From positions 22,832,818 to 22,896,817 of the forward strand of contig JARWIR010000008.1 in assembly GCA_029959085.1 (NCBI GenBank): 64,000 bases of DNA, read 5' to 3'. Origin of the DNA: Nemophila menziesii. Lineage: Eukaryota; Streptophyta; Magnoliopsida; Boraginales; Hydrophyllaceae. This document shows positions 23,998-36,065 of this stretch, piece after piece (the first letter of the stretch is position 1; every line of letters begins with the position of its first letter). The position numbers were made by a program, and so were the translations under genes. The notes below the pieces were generated by a model. That model ran no database searches and had not been told where the DNA came from. It saw only the letters and a program-made list of their open reading frames with translations.

Positions 23998-24139
23998 TTC
24001 TATATTTTCTTATATACTTTTGAGATTTAATTTCTGGGTTGAATCTAGATTTGGAGAAGGATTGAGAGAGAAATATAAGATTCTAGAGTGGGGAGAAAAA
24101 TCGGATTTGATTTGACTGGAAACTTAAGTTTGTGAGTGG

Positions 24140-24151
24140 TATATATAAAGG
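24140..24151 (-). promoter_or_regulatory. TATA box of the DUF761 gene
   Basis: The minus strand reads CTTTATATATACC about 145 bp upstream of the ATG at 23997. A start about 30 bp downstream would give a 5' UTR of roughly 110 bp, normal for a plant gene. Confidence 0.6.
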
Positions 24152-24742
24152 CCACAATGGGAGAAGAAGACACATTAAAGGGTCACTTTAAATTAAAGTA
24201 ACATATTGGTGGACGTATTTTAATGGTTACTTTAAGCTATTTATTTTATGAGTTTAATTCTTTCGACTCATTACTTTGGTGTGGCCAAATTTATGAGATT
24301 TAACCTCCATATATGGTAACCTACTCAAGAAAATCATTCATATCAAAATTAAGTTAGGTTAACTTTAATAATGCATTAAATGTTGGCTTTTGAATATTTG
24401 AAACGCGCAGTGTTAATTTCAAACGTGTTAAATACATTTAATCCATTACAATGTACGTTTTACTTTTCTTGATTTCGCAATGAAATGTGTTTAAATGTGG
24501 TTTATGATTTTTTTATAAACAACGGGGCTGAATTTTGTTTCATAGGGAAAATATTATTGTATAGCTCATACGTGGCATATACATAAAGAGAATTCTGTCT
24601 TACAATTGCTATTTTTTACAATTTTGTGGGTTCCTATAAAAAAAGCATGTATAAAATTAATAATAATAACTTAAAATATAATTTCGTATTATTATTGCAT
24701 TTTAAATAAATTACATATAACAATATATAGAAAAATATAGAA
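24152..24742. other. Upstream region of DUF761 gene
   Basis: AT-rich intergenic DNA likely to include the promoter of the minus-strand gene. No further element recognised. Confidence 0.4.
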
Positions 24743-24750
24743 AGTTCTGC

Positions 24751-25200
24751 CAGGGCCGGTCCTGGGGAGAAGCCAAGGAGGCCATGGCCTTGGGCTCCTC
24801 CCCAACTCATATTATTTTAGGGCCCCCAAGCATAATTTTTTTTAATTAAAAAAGCCCAGTTTTACTTATAGCTTTGGACTTTTCCTCAACTCATATAATT
24901 TTAGGCCCTTTTCTGAAGCATAATTTTTTTTATTATAAAGATCCAGTTTTAGCCCATCTGAAATAAAAATATTAGATTATATTTTTAGTTACAAAAATAT
25001 TTAATTAAGTTATTTTTTTTTAATTTTAATATTACTTGTTAACTTAAAAAAAACCTAGATATTTGTTTCCTTTAAAATTTATTTGATTATTTTCTTTAAT
25101 TATATTTTGAATTTTTTGTGTTATTTTATATAACTTGTAAATTTTAGGGGCCCATTTTTTAAGTTTGCCTTAGGCCCCCGAAATGTCAGGACCGGCCCTG
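24751..25200. mobile_element. hAT MITE with perfect 8-bp TSD
   Basis: 450 bp. TIRs are CAGGGCCGGTCCTG (left) and its exact complement-type end AGGACCGGCCCTG (right). The target duplication AGTTCTGC is perfect at 24743-24750 and 25201-25208. Subterminal GGGCCCCC and GGCCTTGGGC motifs are typical of this widespread plant hAT family. No coding sequence. Confidence 0.95.
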
Positions 25201-25370
25201 AGTTCTGCAACTAATAGGTTAACCTAATATAAGGCTTAAGAAGTTGCGCATATGTATCAGGTGTTTGCTCCCTCATAAATTGTTGCAAGTTGTTTTTACA
25301 CACTATGACATTATCAAAATATATCTACACATCAAATATACAATCTATAACACCCTCTTAGATATTCACT

Positions 25371-25830
25371 GAATGATATACCTTGTTAAAACTTTGTCAA
25401 GAAACACGTTGGGACAAATATCGATGAAGGAAAAAGAGTACATAATTCATTGAAGGATATAACAAATATTCAGCCTGTCTCGTTAAAATCTTTCCAGGAA
25501 ACCCTTTGGAAAAAACTATTGTGAAAAAAAAAAAACAGTACACAATATCAATATATTTTTTCCCTCATTGCGACGTCAAATATATCTGATATCGCCTTCT
25601 TTACTTGTGTGTTTGCAGCTCAAATATTGTTGTTGGTAAAGATTTAGTGAAAAATCTATTTAATTCTCACTTCATCACATTTGTTCAATTTCAATAAACA
25701 ATGGCTTGACATAGGGAGGAGTATATTGTTCTCTTCATAATAGTTGACATTTGTCATGCCTCGTTAAATTCTTATTAGAAAATCAATGTGAAAATAGTGA
25801 AGAAAAAAGAGTACAATGCATACATACCGC
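25371..25830 (+). repeat. Three degenerate copies of an LTR-type motif
   Basis: A motif of about 65 bp occurs three times (about 25380-25442, 25467-25537 and 25757-25817). Each copy has CTCGTTAAAA or a close variant, then a GG(G/A)A(C/A)AAA stretch, then GAAGGAAAAAGAGTACA or similar. This resembles a conserved block I recall from plant LTR retrotransposons. Element borders were not found. Confidence 0.45.
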
Positions 25831-26700
25831 CTCCCCCTCATCGTGATACGATACATGGGAACAATTACTTTGAAGCCCACAATTTAACATAAGTATTCAA
25901 TATAGTTTTAACTCATAAATATGCTGGATTCTTGCTTGGAAGATTTTTTTGAATACATCCTTGAATTTATTATAAAAATCCTTTGGTGAAATATATTTCA
26001 AAATCTCACGAACTGATCTTCTATAATTGTTTGATCTTATGCATGATAAGAATCTCCACATGATATGTGAAAAGGTCATCACTCATTCTCTATTTCTTGA
26101 ATTTCCTTCATAATTTTCAGGATATGACAATATTATCATAAGATAATATCGTCCATGTAAGGAGATAATCCATACTAACTGTTTCCTTTTATAAAAATAA
26201 ATACTTTTCCTTAGTACTTCATGCACTATATGTTCTTCAGGATTCTTTTCATGTTCTAGAAACTTCTCGTTCTTTAAGAAATTAATATTTCCAGATGCTC
26301 TAAGTGTTACAGGCACCTATCGTGCCTCAAGCACTTGGTTTTTGTGCCCCTTTGTCCATCAAGAACATCAATATTAATCCAAGTATCATTGCATTCATCT
26401 TGGTAATTTACTTATCATAGTAATATTTTCAAGAGTTTTCAAAAAAATAAATAAAACTCTGACGCCGTTGTATCCATAAAATGAGAACTAGGACAACTTT
26501 CCATGATTTTATAGGTTTTTGCAGGAATATGTGTGACAAAAACTGAGTTACATATTAGATACTTTCATATGGCCATTTAGTTTTATGTCGATATTTTTAT
26601 TGCATATATCGGAGGCTTAAAAGTTTTTAGCCACTAAACCAACTAACTAACACCCTCATGGGGAATCTAATACAATCCTAGGAGACACGCACCCGCTCCT
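25831..26700. other. Unrecognised, probably retroelement-derived DNA
   Basis: Two consecutive minus-strand frames (25897-26082 and 26083-26316) carry K/E/Y-rich peptides with no family recognised. The flanking motif copies suggest decayed retrotransposon interior. Confidence 0.3.
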
Positions 26701-26739
26701 ATCTCTCGTTATAAAACTCCATAAAAACTATGGGGGATC

Positions 26740-27290
26740 TTCTAACACGCATGAACTAAACTCGCTTCCGCTAATTTCCTTGCCAAAATGTCTGCACATA
26801 GCTTCTCCTCGTGGTAAATATGACTCAGCTCAAACTTTAGATGTGTTTGTAAGATGTCTATACAATCCTGTATGATATGACAATTCTAATTCATGAAACT
26901 ACCACCTCTCTTCACTAGCACATGAAGCTCTCTTGAATTAGTCTCTGTATACAATTCCTTAACCATTTATTAACTGCCCATATTAGCCCAAAATGTTGTG
27001 CCAAAACCTCTGAATGGAATGGAGACTCCACGTCACATGTGCCCGAAAATATGGCTATGAATGCACATTCAATGTCTTTTAATATTCCACCAATTTTGGA
27101 TTTAACTTTCGCTAAATCACAACTTCCATCCACAATTAATTTATTCCGCCCTATTGGTTTAATCCATTTCACCAAGGAGTTTCAAGCTGACACAATAACC
27201 TCGCCATCCCGCTCTTTCTCCAATGCCAACACAAAATCAATCACCAATCTAGTAATCTCCTTCTTTAAGCCATCCAGTCGAGGAGCACAA
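26740..27290 (-). pseudogene. LINE RNase H fragment
   Basis: Minus-strand reading gives KWIKPIGRNKLIVDGSCD (first catalytic Asp region), GGILKDIECAFIAIFSG and SEVLAQHFGLIWAVNKWL (catalytic Glu). Then, after a frameshift, it gives ETNSRELHVLVKRGG, a stop, and LSHIYHEEKLCADILARKLA. This is the order of the RVT_3 RNase H domain at the end of plant LINE ORF2. The frame 27039-27467 on the other strand is its antisense shadow. Confidence 0.8.
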
Positions 27291-27450
27291 AGCGTCTGGC
27301 TGAAAACAACCCTATACCACTTAACCCATATGGTCCAATTGATTGTTGTAGTCGGAGTTGGTTGGGGTTCACAATGGTGTCAGGGGTGGTGTACCGGAGA
27401 CGATGGTGGTGATGGTTGGAAAAGAGTTATGATTAACTATTTATTTGATA

Positions 27451-29002
27451 GGGCGAAACCCCCGTGATACCCTCTAACTTTGGACAAAGTGTACTTGTCA
27501 TCGTTATCCCTTTTTTCAATTTTTTGTTAGTTGACCGTCAGTCAATGTCATCTGGTGCCACGTTAGTGCCACCTCACTGCCACATCTGCTCCACCTAGGC
27601 ATGACATTTACAGAAATTACACGTAATAATTTAATTTTTTAATCATTTTTTAATTTTTTTTCTTAATCTTCCTTCTTCTTCTTGTTGCCGCCTCCACCAT
27701 CATCAATCGAACCCAAATTAAGGTTCAAAATAGCACAATTAAATGGATCTAATTAGAAAGCTTCCCATTTAAAATTAGAGATAATGAGAGTATGCTGGTG
27801 ACTTTGATCCCAAGTAGCTAATATTTTTTTCATTAAAGATACAAAACACCAACAAACTATCATCGACGTAATATATTGAATCTTGTAAGTATTCCCTTTT
27901 TATTCATGGAACTTTCTCGTGAATCAAATGACTCAAAAAATTTGAAATCCATTAGCTACCACTAGTCCAGCTACTGTATCACCAGGTAATACTGCTGCAA
28001 AATTGTGATGCGACATATTATCTAAGCTTCTAAGATATGAAAATAGAGTTATATCATAAATATGTATTGAACTAAAGAATTGGCTGTTAATACGTGTATA
28101 TTAAGCAAAGTATATTTTACTCAACATTGGGGAGAATTTAATTAGTAACAAAAGGGTATATTTTCCTAATTTAGATAACACGAAGGTGAAATTTATCCTT
28201 CAACTACACTTCGCAAAATTGCAATCTTTGCATGCTTAACAATGAAGAACTCGGTTATTATAATAATTACATATACCTAAAAGAAAAAGAAAAACCTATT
28301 GATTCAGAAAAGAAAAAAACAACACACATTGGTCTAAATAAACATATACAATAAGTATCTGCGAAAAGCTTTGGAATTGCGAGTGAAAACATTGAAACTT
28401 TTTGAAAATTGGGTTATTAGAAGCAAAAATATCCAATTGTATGAATTATTTATCAGTAGTGGAAGAAATTGAGAATTGGAGTTGACTAAATTCTTGTGAA
28501 GTTGTTGTTGATAAGAGCTCGAAATTTGGCTAGACATTTGATGGCTGTTTCGAGAATGGTGGAGAAGAAAATGGTACAAGTGTTAGACAATATGGAGATG
28601 AATGGTGGAGAAGAAAATGGTACAAGTGTTAGACAATGGTAATAGTGTTAGACAATGATGAATCTTGTGCTATTTTGAACCTTAATTTGGGTTCGATTGA
28701 TGATGGTGGAGGCGGCAAGAAGAAAAATAAGAAGGAAGATTAAAAAAAGTTTTAAAAAATTATTTAAAAAAATATGACGTGTAATTGTTGTTGACCTAAC
28801 GTCTAGGTGGAGCAGACGTGGAGGTGAGATGGCATTGATGTGGCGCCAGATGGAATTGACTAACGGTCAACTAATAGAAAATTAAAAAAAGGGCTAACGG
28901 TGACAAAAAAATTTCATTAAAGAGATTTTTGTGACAATTTTAAAGATCAGGGGCGGCTAGTGCACTTTGGCCAAAGTTAGAGGGTATCACGGGAGCTTCA
29001 CC
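27451..29002. mobile_element. Non-autonomous Mutator-like element (MULE 2)
   Basis: 1,552 bp with inverted arms of about 300 bp (27451-27745 and 28660-29002). The ends share CCCGTGATACCCTCTAACTT. The arms also share the GTTGACCG(T)TAGTCAA block with MULE 1, plus a GCCGCCTCCACCATCATCAA block. Flanks are TATTTGATA (27442-27450) and TATTTTATA (29003-29011), a 9-bp target duplication with one mismatch. The interior has no recognised gene; a 48-bp stretch with GGTGGAGAAGAAAATGG is duplicated near 28550-28640. Confidence 0.82.
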
Positions 29003-29011
29003 TATTTTATA

Positions 29012-29674
29012 TTAAAAATAAATACATATCGTATTAAGTAAAAAAAATAGATTATATAAAAAGGGTATTTTAGGTATAAAAATAAATATTCTATAAAATT
29101 AGAAATCAACTATAACTACAAACACCGCCTCCATCGTCGAACACCCACTATTGCCGTTGAACAGCTATCTTTGACAATCGTGGCACCGACCCCACCACCG
29201 GTCACCACCAAGGGATTCACCGCGCTCTGCCACCACCAAAGAAATCATTGCTACCACCACCGATTTTCGACGAACAACTCCACCGACCATCATGGACCAC
29301 AACCAACTCCGACTACAACTATCAACGCAGTTGTCGGACCACCATTATCACTAACATATTATAATTAATCTAATTTATCCATGCTAATATATGAATCCAA
29401 TAATAAATAAGTAAACATATTTTATTTTAACTATTACATAATATAAACGATGAATTATTTTAATTTAACCTTTTTTAGTAATTATATAAATGATCTAAAC
29501 GAAAATCTAAAATCTAATAGTTTATTACAATAATTCAAAATTGTAACATAAATCTTTCATTTATTATAATTAAAATAGTAATTAAATATTATATAAACAA
29601 ATGATTTAAAAAAATAATAATAATTAATGTGATCATCCTTCGTTGTAGAAGTGTAAATGGTAGAACTGGAAACC
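29012..29674. other. Intergenic; CCACCA-rich then AT-rich
   Basis: 29120-29360 is rich in CCACCA and CACCG triplets and yields a 65-residue His/Pro/Thr-rich frame (29171-29368) of no known family. It shares an inverted stretch (TTGTAGTCGGAGTTGGTTG) with 27340-27365 on the other side of MULE 2. The remainder is AT-rich with nothing recognised. Confidence 0.4.
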
Positions 29675-29890
29675 ATTGGGGTTAGCTCAATGGCCAGGAC
29701 CTTGTCTCTCATCTAGGAGGTACAGAGTTTGAATCCCCCCAACCTTGTTATTTTTTGATCCCTTAAAGGGGGTAAAGCAAGAGGTGCAAGGTTCAAATCC
29801 CCTACCTGAACATGGGTAACCTAGTTCTGATTAACCTGGGAATATGCATGGGAAGGCGTGTATATTTCCCATGTGGTGGAGGAGAAAATT
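29675..29890 (+). mobile_element. tRNA-derived SINE with two B-box-like motifs
   Basis: The head has box A-like TTAGCTCAATGG and box B-like GAGTTTGAATCCCC, about 40 bp apart. A second box B-like GGTTCAAATCCCC follows about 65 bp later. The first head is similar to the SINE at 2441. The body differs, with the stretch GGGAATATGCATGGGAAGGC near the end. No poly(A) tail or target duplication was found. Confidence 0.6.
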
Positions 29891-30069
29891 TGTTCAAACA
29901 AAAACTCATTTTGGTAGTTAACTTGCCAAAATAGTATATTTATGCAAATATTCTTTATTTTGGTACATTTGTGTAAATTATTTTGCTAAATGGTATACTA
30001 CTAAAAAAACTTTGCTAACTTTTTTATGAGATCTCCTTTTGAGGTGTAGTCTGCTGCATTAGATAGACC

Positions 30070-32116
30070 TCAAAAATAAATTTAGTAAAAATACCCCTCC
30101 TGAGGTTAAAAATAAATTTAGTTCTTTACTTAGAATGAACAAACTACACGACTTGGGTAAGTATCTTGGTATTCCATCTTCTTGGGAATTTCTAAAGTTA
30201 AATCTTTGAAATGGCTTACTGAGATGATTTTTCAAAAAAAAAATGGATGGTTGGGATACAAAAATGATATCTAAGAGTGGCAAAGAAATTATTATCAAAG
30301 CTATTATTGGTTCTATTCCAAATTTTATCATGTCAGTTTTTTTGATACCCAAAAAACTTACATCTCATTTAACTTCCTTAGTTTCAAACTTTTATTGGAA
30401 CAATCAGGGAGTATCTAGATGGCATTAGGTTAAATGGAAAACTTTAATGACATCTAAAGATGATGGAGGTTTGGGTTTTAAGGATTTCCATACGGAAAAA
30501 CTAGCTTTTTTAGCTTCTAATGCTTGGATATTTCTGAATAATGAAGAATCTCTACTTCATATAGTTTTTAAAGGAAAATATTTTTCAAACTTAAATTTTT
30601 TAAAAGAATCCTTGAAATGTAATTTCTCTTGGGGTTGGAAAAGTTTGATAGAAGGAAGAAATTATTTTCTAGATGATATTTTTTGGTCTATTGGGAATGG
30701 TGAGAAAATTAATATATGGAATGACAAATGGATCCCTTTAGACAAACAATTTGTTAAACCTGATGGTTGTAGTGTTGAGGTTGTTTCTTACTTAATGCTA
30801 CCTTTCTTATCAGGGATGGAATGTGAATCTTTCAAATGAAATATTTGATGAGGAAGTTGTAGCAACCAATTGCAAGTTAGATATTCCCTCTTTCTACTGC
30901 ATTGACACACCATATTGGACTTTTTCAATAAGTGGAGATGTGACAGTAAAAGAAATTTTATAACAAAATTTGGAGGGCTCAACAGATTCATGATAAAAAG
31001 ATAATAATAAGAAGGGCACTAGTCTTTTAAACTGAAAGTTAAGGACTGGAAATTTATTAGGCAATTAAAAGTTATGCCAAAAATAAAAAAATTTATTTAG
31101 AAATGTTGTGAGAATGGACTTGGTACAATTGAAAACAATTATAAAATGAGATCTATTCAATCTCCTATTTGTGAATTATATGGTGAACAGGAGGAATCAG
31201 TTGAACATTTGATTTTTCAATACTCATGGGCAAGGGCTGTTTGGCTGGCTAGTCCCTTGTCTTTTGTTTCTATTATTGAACCCTCTTGTAACTTTCAGAA
31301 ATGAATCTCTTTTCTATGGTTATGCTCTATTGATAGAGCAGATATTTTACCAGACTTGGGAGAAATTTCACTCTTTATAGTGTGGTTTATTTGGAAAGGA
31401 AGGAGTCAGTATCTTTTTAAAGGAGTTGTTCCTGACCCTCTTATTACAATACAAAAAACACTTATAGCCTATGATGAGTATAAAATAGAAAACTTTAATA
31501 CTACTAAGGCTAATCATGAGAATCATTATGGCCCTGTGAATAGAGCTAATGAATTGCCCAGTATAAACATAAATTGTTTTTAAACAGCTGATACTCTTGA
31601 AGCTGAGTTGAACAGAAAAAGTAAATGGTCCCCCCTCCTAGGGGAAAATTTAAAATAAACTGTGATGCCTCAGTTATTTTAAAACCTAACAAAATTTCTT
31701 TTGTGTGTGTATTTAGGAACTCTACAGGACAACTTGTATAAGACTCTGTGAAAGAAATCAACACAAACTCTATTGAAGATGCTGAAGGAAGGGTTATTTA
31801 TGCTGCTTGTGAGATCACATCAAAGTATTCAACTGGAAGTGTCTAAATAGAGAGTGATAACTGTAGAATTATAGATCAAATTAATGCTAAATGTAAAATT
31901 TCTAGTATTACTAAGGTTTTGGTTAGAAATATTATGTTTTGTAAGGATTTGTATAAGCTAGAAATATCTTTTGTGAAGAGATCCAACAACAGGATAGTGG
32001 ATTGGGTGGCCAAACAAAAACTCCGAGGAGGATTGTTTGGTCTTTGGAGCGCATTCCCTCCTTCCCAATTAGCTACGCTCTTAAAGCTAGACTTTAAACA
32101 AACTGGAATGGGTTAA
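30070..32116 (+). pseudogene. LINE (L1-type) ORF2 3' half relic
   Basis: Starts in the RT with FSKNTPPEVKNK and LHDLGKYLGIPSSW. It continues with the 30243-30428 frame (DGWDTKMISKSGKEIIIKA, PNFIMSVFLIPKK) and 30447-30839 (GGLGFKDFHTEKLAFLASNA, SWGWKSLIEGRNYFL, GEKINIWNDKWIP). A weak zf-RVT-like part (CELYGEQEESVEHLIF near 31170) follows. The RNase H remnant (31620-32116) shows KFKINCDASVILKP and, at its end, FVKRSNNRIVDWVAKQKLRG. It is broken by several frameshifts and stops. This is a different family from the relics at 4385 and 18025, and its 3' tail is lost. Confidence 0.88.
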
Positions 32117-32640
32117 GTTGTAATTTTCAGTGATTAATGAAGGTTATTTTCGACTAAAAAAGACAGATCTCAAAAAATATTATGCAATAGGCTCAAAGAA
32201 GTTAATTTCCATATCCAAATGCAATATTATGTCCTTCCAAAAAATTCCAAATTATTGTTTTTGCGAAACCGTACAACTCCTATCGACTTGGACTGGATTC
32301 GGATGGAGTGGCCCCCAGATGGACGCACATGATGATATTAACACATCTAGTATGCCAGATTCAAAAAATAAAATTGCACCAAATATATTTTTTTGGAGCA
32401 AAGATCGTTTGTTCGAGAGCAAATCAATGGATCCGATTGTACCCGATTGTTATATGGCCAAACTGGATTAACTCTGGAATATGTGACGATAAAAAAATAA
32501 AATTTAATGGTTTTTGATTGACCGACCAGAGCTTCTTCTTCAACCAATCTCACTTTCATTTTTTTCTACTTCTTCCCCAAACTTTCTCTTCCACATCCAT
32601 CATTAACAATATTCAAAAAAACTTCATTCATACCATTTAA
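32117..32640. other. Unrecognised DNA between LINE relic and gypsy LTR
   Basis: Contains overlapping frames on both strands (32130-32471, 32308-32517, minus 32347-32559) with no recognisable protein. Homology to the gypsy LTR begins only at 32641, so this DNA replaced the rest of that LTR. Confidence 0.4.
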
Positions 32641-33510
32641 AAGTAAGACTTACAGAATAAAAGTTTAGAAATATGGTGAAACCACAGATTTATAGCTAAT
32701 TACCCTAAATATAGAGAAGGTGAGACGTAGAAGAGGAGTTTGTCACTCTCCAACTTCGTCTTCTTATTTTCCTATATAGGTCAGCTTGCTTCTTGGATGA
32801 ATAGCTTGATACTAAGGATGAATATTAAATATAAGGACTAAGCTATTATTTAAAAGTGAGAAAATACAAGTAAGGACTAAGCCTAAGCTTGAAACTGAGC
32901 AAGGACATGTTTACAATGGTATAAGGGTGTAATTATAGGTTTTTAGGAACCCTAATTCGTTTTCTTGAAGTAGAAGGTAAGTAGTGGACTCCTAGCCCAA
33001 CTCAAATTCGTAACCCTAAAACATGGAATCAGGCCCGTTTTTGTTTTGGTCCTAACAGCTTGAATTCTTATCCGTTTGACGCATATGAGTAGTCAAAATT
33101 CATCGTCTCGGAAAGATCTTTAACTTTGCTGTTGACCGTTTCTCCAAATTCCCCATCGATTTTGAGATATAAGCTGATTTGTGGTCTTGGGTGGTGAAAT
33201 TCAGATTTATGGCAGCTTTTCCTTTTCCATATTTTAGCTTTTGTTTCCTTATCTCCAATTTCCATGCTTATCTTATTTCCATATCTCTTAGTCTTTGACT
33301 TGGACTCTAATTAATCTCCATAATTATCTTCAAAACTTCACACTAAATAAATAATTAAACCCAATATGCTCTAAAAACAATAATTTACTAAATCAAGACT
33401 CAAAATAGGAAACTGTAGCATTTCTCAAGAAAATCGACTAGAAGACTTCCTAAATCACTAAAAATGATGTCTCCAACTACGATTAATTCATGACAAATAG
33501 GGAGACATCA
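32641..33510 (-). repeat. Gypsy 3' LTR, truncated (870 bp)
   Basis: Closely matches 39592-40461 along its whole length, for example the block with GAGAAGGTGAGA at 32716 and 39668. It ends GGGAGACATCA at 33510 (the LTR start TGATGTCTCCC on the minus strand). The remaining 660 bp seen in the other LTR is absent. Confidence 0.9.
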
Positions 33511-33523
33511 AGACCCCCAACTC
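33511..33523 (-). other. Gypsy polypurine tract
   Basis: The minus strand reads GAGTTGGGGGTCT directly before the LTR start TGATGTCTCC. This is the position and composition of the plus-strand primer of LTR retrotransposons. Confidence 0.75.
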
Positions 33524-36000
33524 AAAGTTGTATCGTCCTGATACAATAAAGATAAAAACAAAGGGAAGTCTCTAAATACACACCTAGGTCAATTAAGCAC
33601 AGAGGGAAGAAGATAGCAGAATATGGAGAATAGACTCAAAGCAACTACTCATAAAATTTCATGTAATAATATTTAAAAACTACATACCTGTACACTTTTT
33701 TATATCTACCATCATCACGGTTTGAATTCAAGATTAGATTAGCTTCGCAATGTAAGAAGGATTAGGACTTTACTCAGTTCACCAAGGAGGCTATAGATTG
33801 TTCATCGAACCTCACTAGTATCCAAAGATCCACTTAACTACTCTCTATTGGCTTGATCACTTCTCGATTACATAGCAAAGAATCAAAAGGTCTTTAAGGT
33901 TGTAATTTAGGCTTAGGGACGGTATGATAGTATATTTGGATAATTTAGAGTGAGCTTTTGGCTCTCTCCTCACTAGCCATCAACGAATCGCCCTAGAGCT
34001 TGAGTTACTCTCATAAAAAGTTTCTCACTCAACCCAATGAATTCTTTGATGCACAATTTAGCATCCCCAATAACCCAATTAAAGCATAAGATGTTCACAT
34101 AAAAATTCCTCTTTGCCGGTCCGAATATATATTCTTTTCAAATCATTTTTTTCTTTTGTATAGCTATGACTCTCTTTTTGATGTTCGAGATATCACGCTA
34201 TTTTTTTCATATATTTTTTTCTTTTCAATTCTAGCTCGTAGCTTCTTTTTCATTCACTATTACCCCGGCAAAGGGTTACAATATAAACTTGTGAATCATC
34301 ATCTAAATAATAACAAAGCACAATTAATAAGCTAAAAAATCCCAACCCAATAACAATTCCCATAATGATGGACCCACCACCCCAAACTCAAGCTCTAAAA
34401 CAATTGTCTATGCATCGCGATTCGAGTGCGGGTCATATGGAAAATGTCCTATAATCTAAAGGGATATGGCTTATAATGTGGTTAAATAAAAAGGCTTTAA
34501 AAAGGATAGAATGGGCTGAGAAGGATATAAAATATTAAATCAAATAACAGGGTGAGAAGGTATACAAAGGCTTCAGGTGGCTTCAATATGAAAGAACTGC
34601 CTTAATCATTTTCTACACCATGTAATTTTGTTATTTTCTTACCTTTAGCACGTTCATCAAATGGGTTTGTCAACTAGCTTGAATCTCACGGCCTACAAAC
34701 CACTCAAGGCTCCCTGAGATCGAACACACTTTCTATCGCATTGCTTACTAATCTTTTCTTTACTATCAATGTGTGTTTTCCTGCAAATACTTAAAGCATA
34801 CAAAATAAAATAGCTCATAAACATACTACTTTCTATCATTAACTTACTGAGCTTATGCTTTCAAGCTATTAAACACACTCTACATACATCTAATCCTTCT
34901 CATAAATTTTTTTATTTTACCCAAAAAACAATAAAACACATAAAAATGGAGATGAGAGACAACGAATCCCCACACCCCAAACTCAAAAATGAGTCGTGTC
35001 CCCACGACTCGAAAAGACTCAAAAAGACTCGAAAAGACTCGAAAATAAAATAAAAAATAAAAAATAAAAAAATAAAAATTTTACAGATATTGCACATAAA
35101 GAAATGGTAAGGAAGAAAGAAACATACTCTTCGAGGCTATTTACCTCGCCTGATTAATACCCGGAGTAGGATGCAGTGCTTTCATGTATGCAAACTTCGA
35201 GTATCACCAATTTCGCTTTCCCTTACATCCTCTTATGCTTCATCCCAATCAATCACACTCTAGAAATCTCTTCTTTATCTTCTTCCAACTTTTCCCTTGA
35301 ATACTCTCTCATGTGACGGTGTTTATCCAGGAATACGTTTTGAACATAGCTACTAGCGTCCCAGAAGTTTTTGTTCCTCTATGATTTAGGAATTTTTGAT
35401 TAGAAGAGGTATTGGAATCTTCTGCTCCCTAATCACAATTGCTTGCTTTTTAGGATTTGATTATACCAAAAACCGGTTCCTCTCTAATTGCTTGATTCGA
35501 ATTATCTTGTAATTTATTCTTGAACTAGTACCCATCTCAATTGATTTCTTCTAGAACTTACCCAATACCTTGCATTGATTCTTCATGTCCCTTAATAATA
35601 TCTTCGTTCTTTTCATCATCTCTTTTGACCCCCAACTCAAAGCTTTGAACACTCTTGAAATTTCTAACTCTTGATCATAGGTGGAACAAGCTTTATTTGG
35701 GTTAGGAAGGGTGTTAGGATTAGAATTCTCTATGTGGGTATGGTGGAATCAAGCTTTGATGATATGGGTTTAAGGATTTATAGAAGAAGGTTTTGAAATT
35801 CTAGGTTTTGATTCTTAGTTTCTAGATGTTTTGATATTATTTGGGTGATTGAATCTTCTTTGTAATGATGTAGGGAAGGATTTGGATGTGAATTCATGGT
35901 GATTTGATAGTGTTTTGATGTTGAAGGTTTGATGAAGCTTTAATGGAGTTGGGAGAGGTTTGGAGAAGAAAGTAAGGCTTAAGGATTGAGAAATTCGGAC
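33524..36000 (-). other. Gypsy element long 3' non-coding interior
   Basis: About 2.5 kb without recognisable coding sequence. It contains repeated CCCCAAACTCAAA-type stretches (about 34380, 34975, 35625) and a short tandem repeat of GACTCGAAAA (34998-35046) followed by an A/T-rich simple run. In complete Athila elements this region carries an env-like gene; no such frame is visible here. Confidence 0.6.
34998..35046. repeat. Short tandem repeat of GACTCGAAAA
   Basis: Four to five units of about 11 bp (GACTCGAAAA or GACTCAAAAA), then AAATAAAA-type runs to about 35085. Confidence 0.85.
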
Positions 36001-36065
36001 TAGAACTCACCTCCTCTTCTTTATAACCTTAAAAACGCAACTTTTGTTTTCTCCAGCGTCATCGG

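Noticed and set aside
27039..27467. 142-residue plus-strand frame
   Set aside because: Antisense to the LINE RNase H fragment, whose minus-strand reading contains the catalytic motifs in order.
32130..32559. Overlapping frames between the LINE relic and the gypsy LTR
   Set aside because: Open on both strands but without motif, promoter or splice context; probably chance.
33068..33265. Small conserved frame repeated at 40019-40216
   Set aside because: Both copies are in the two LTRs of one gypsy element, so the similarity is LTR identity, not gene conservation.
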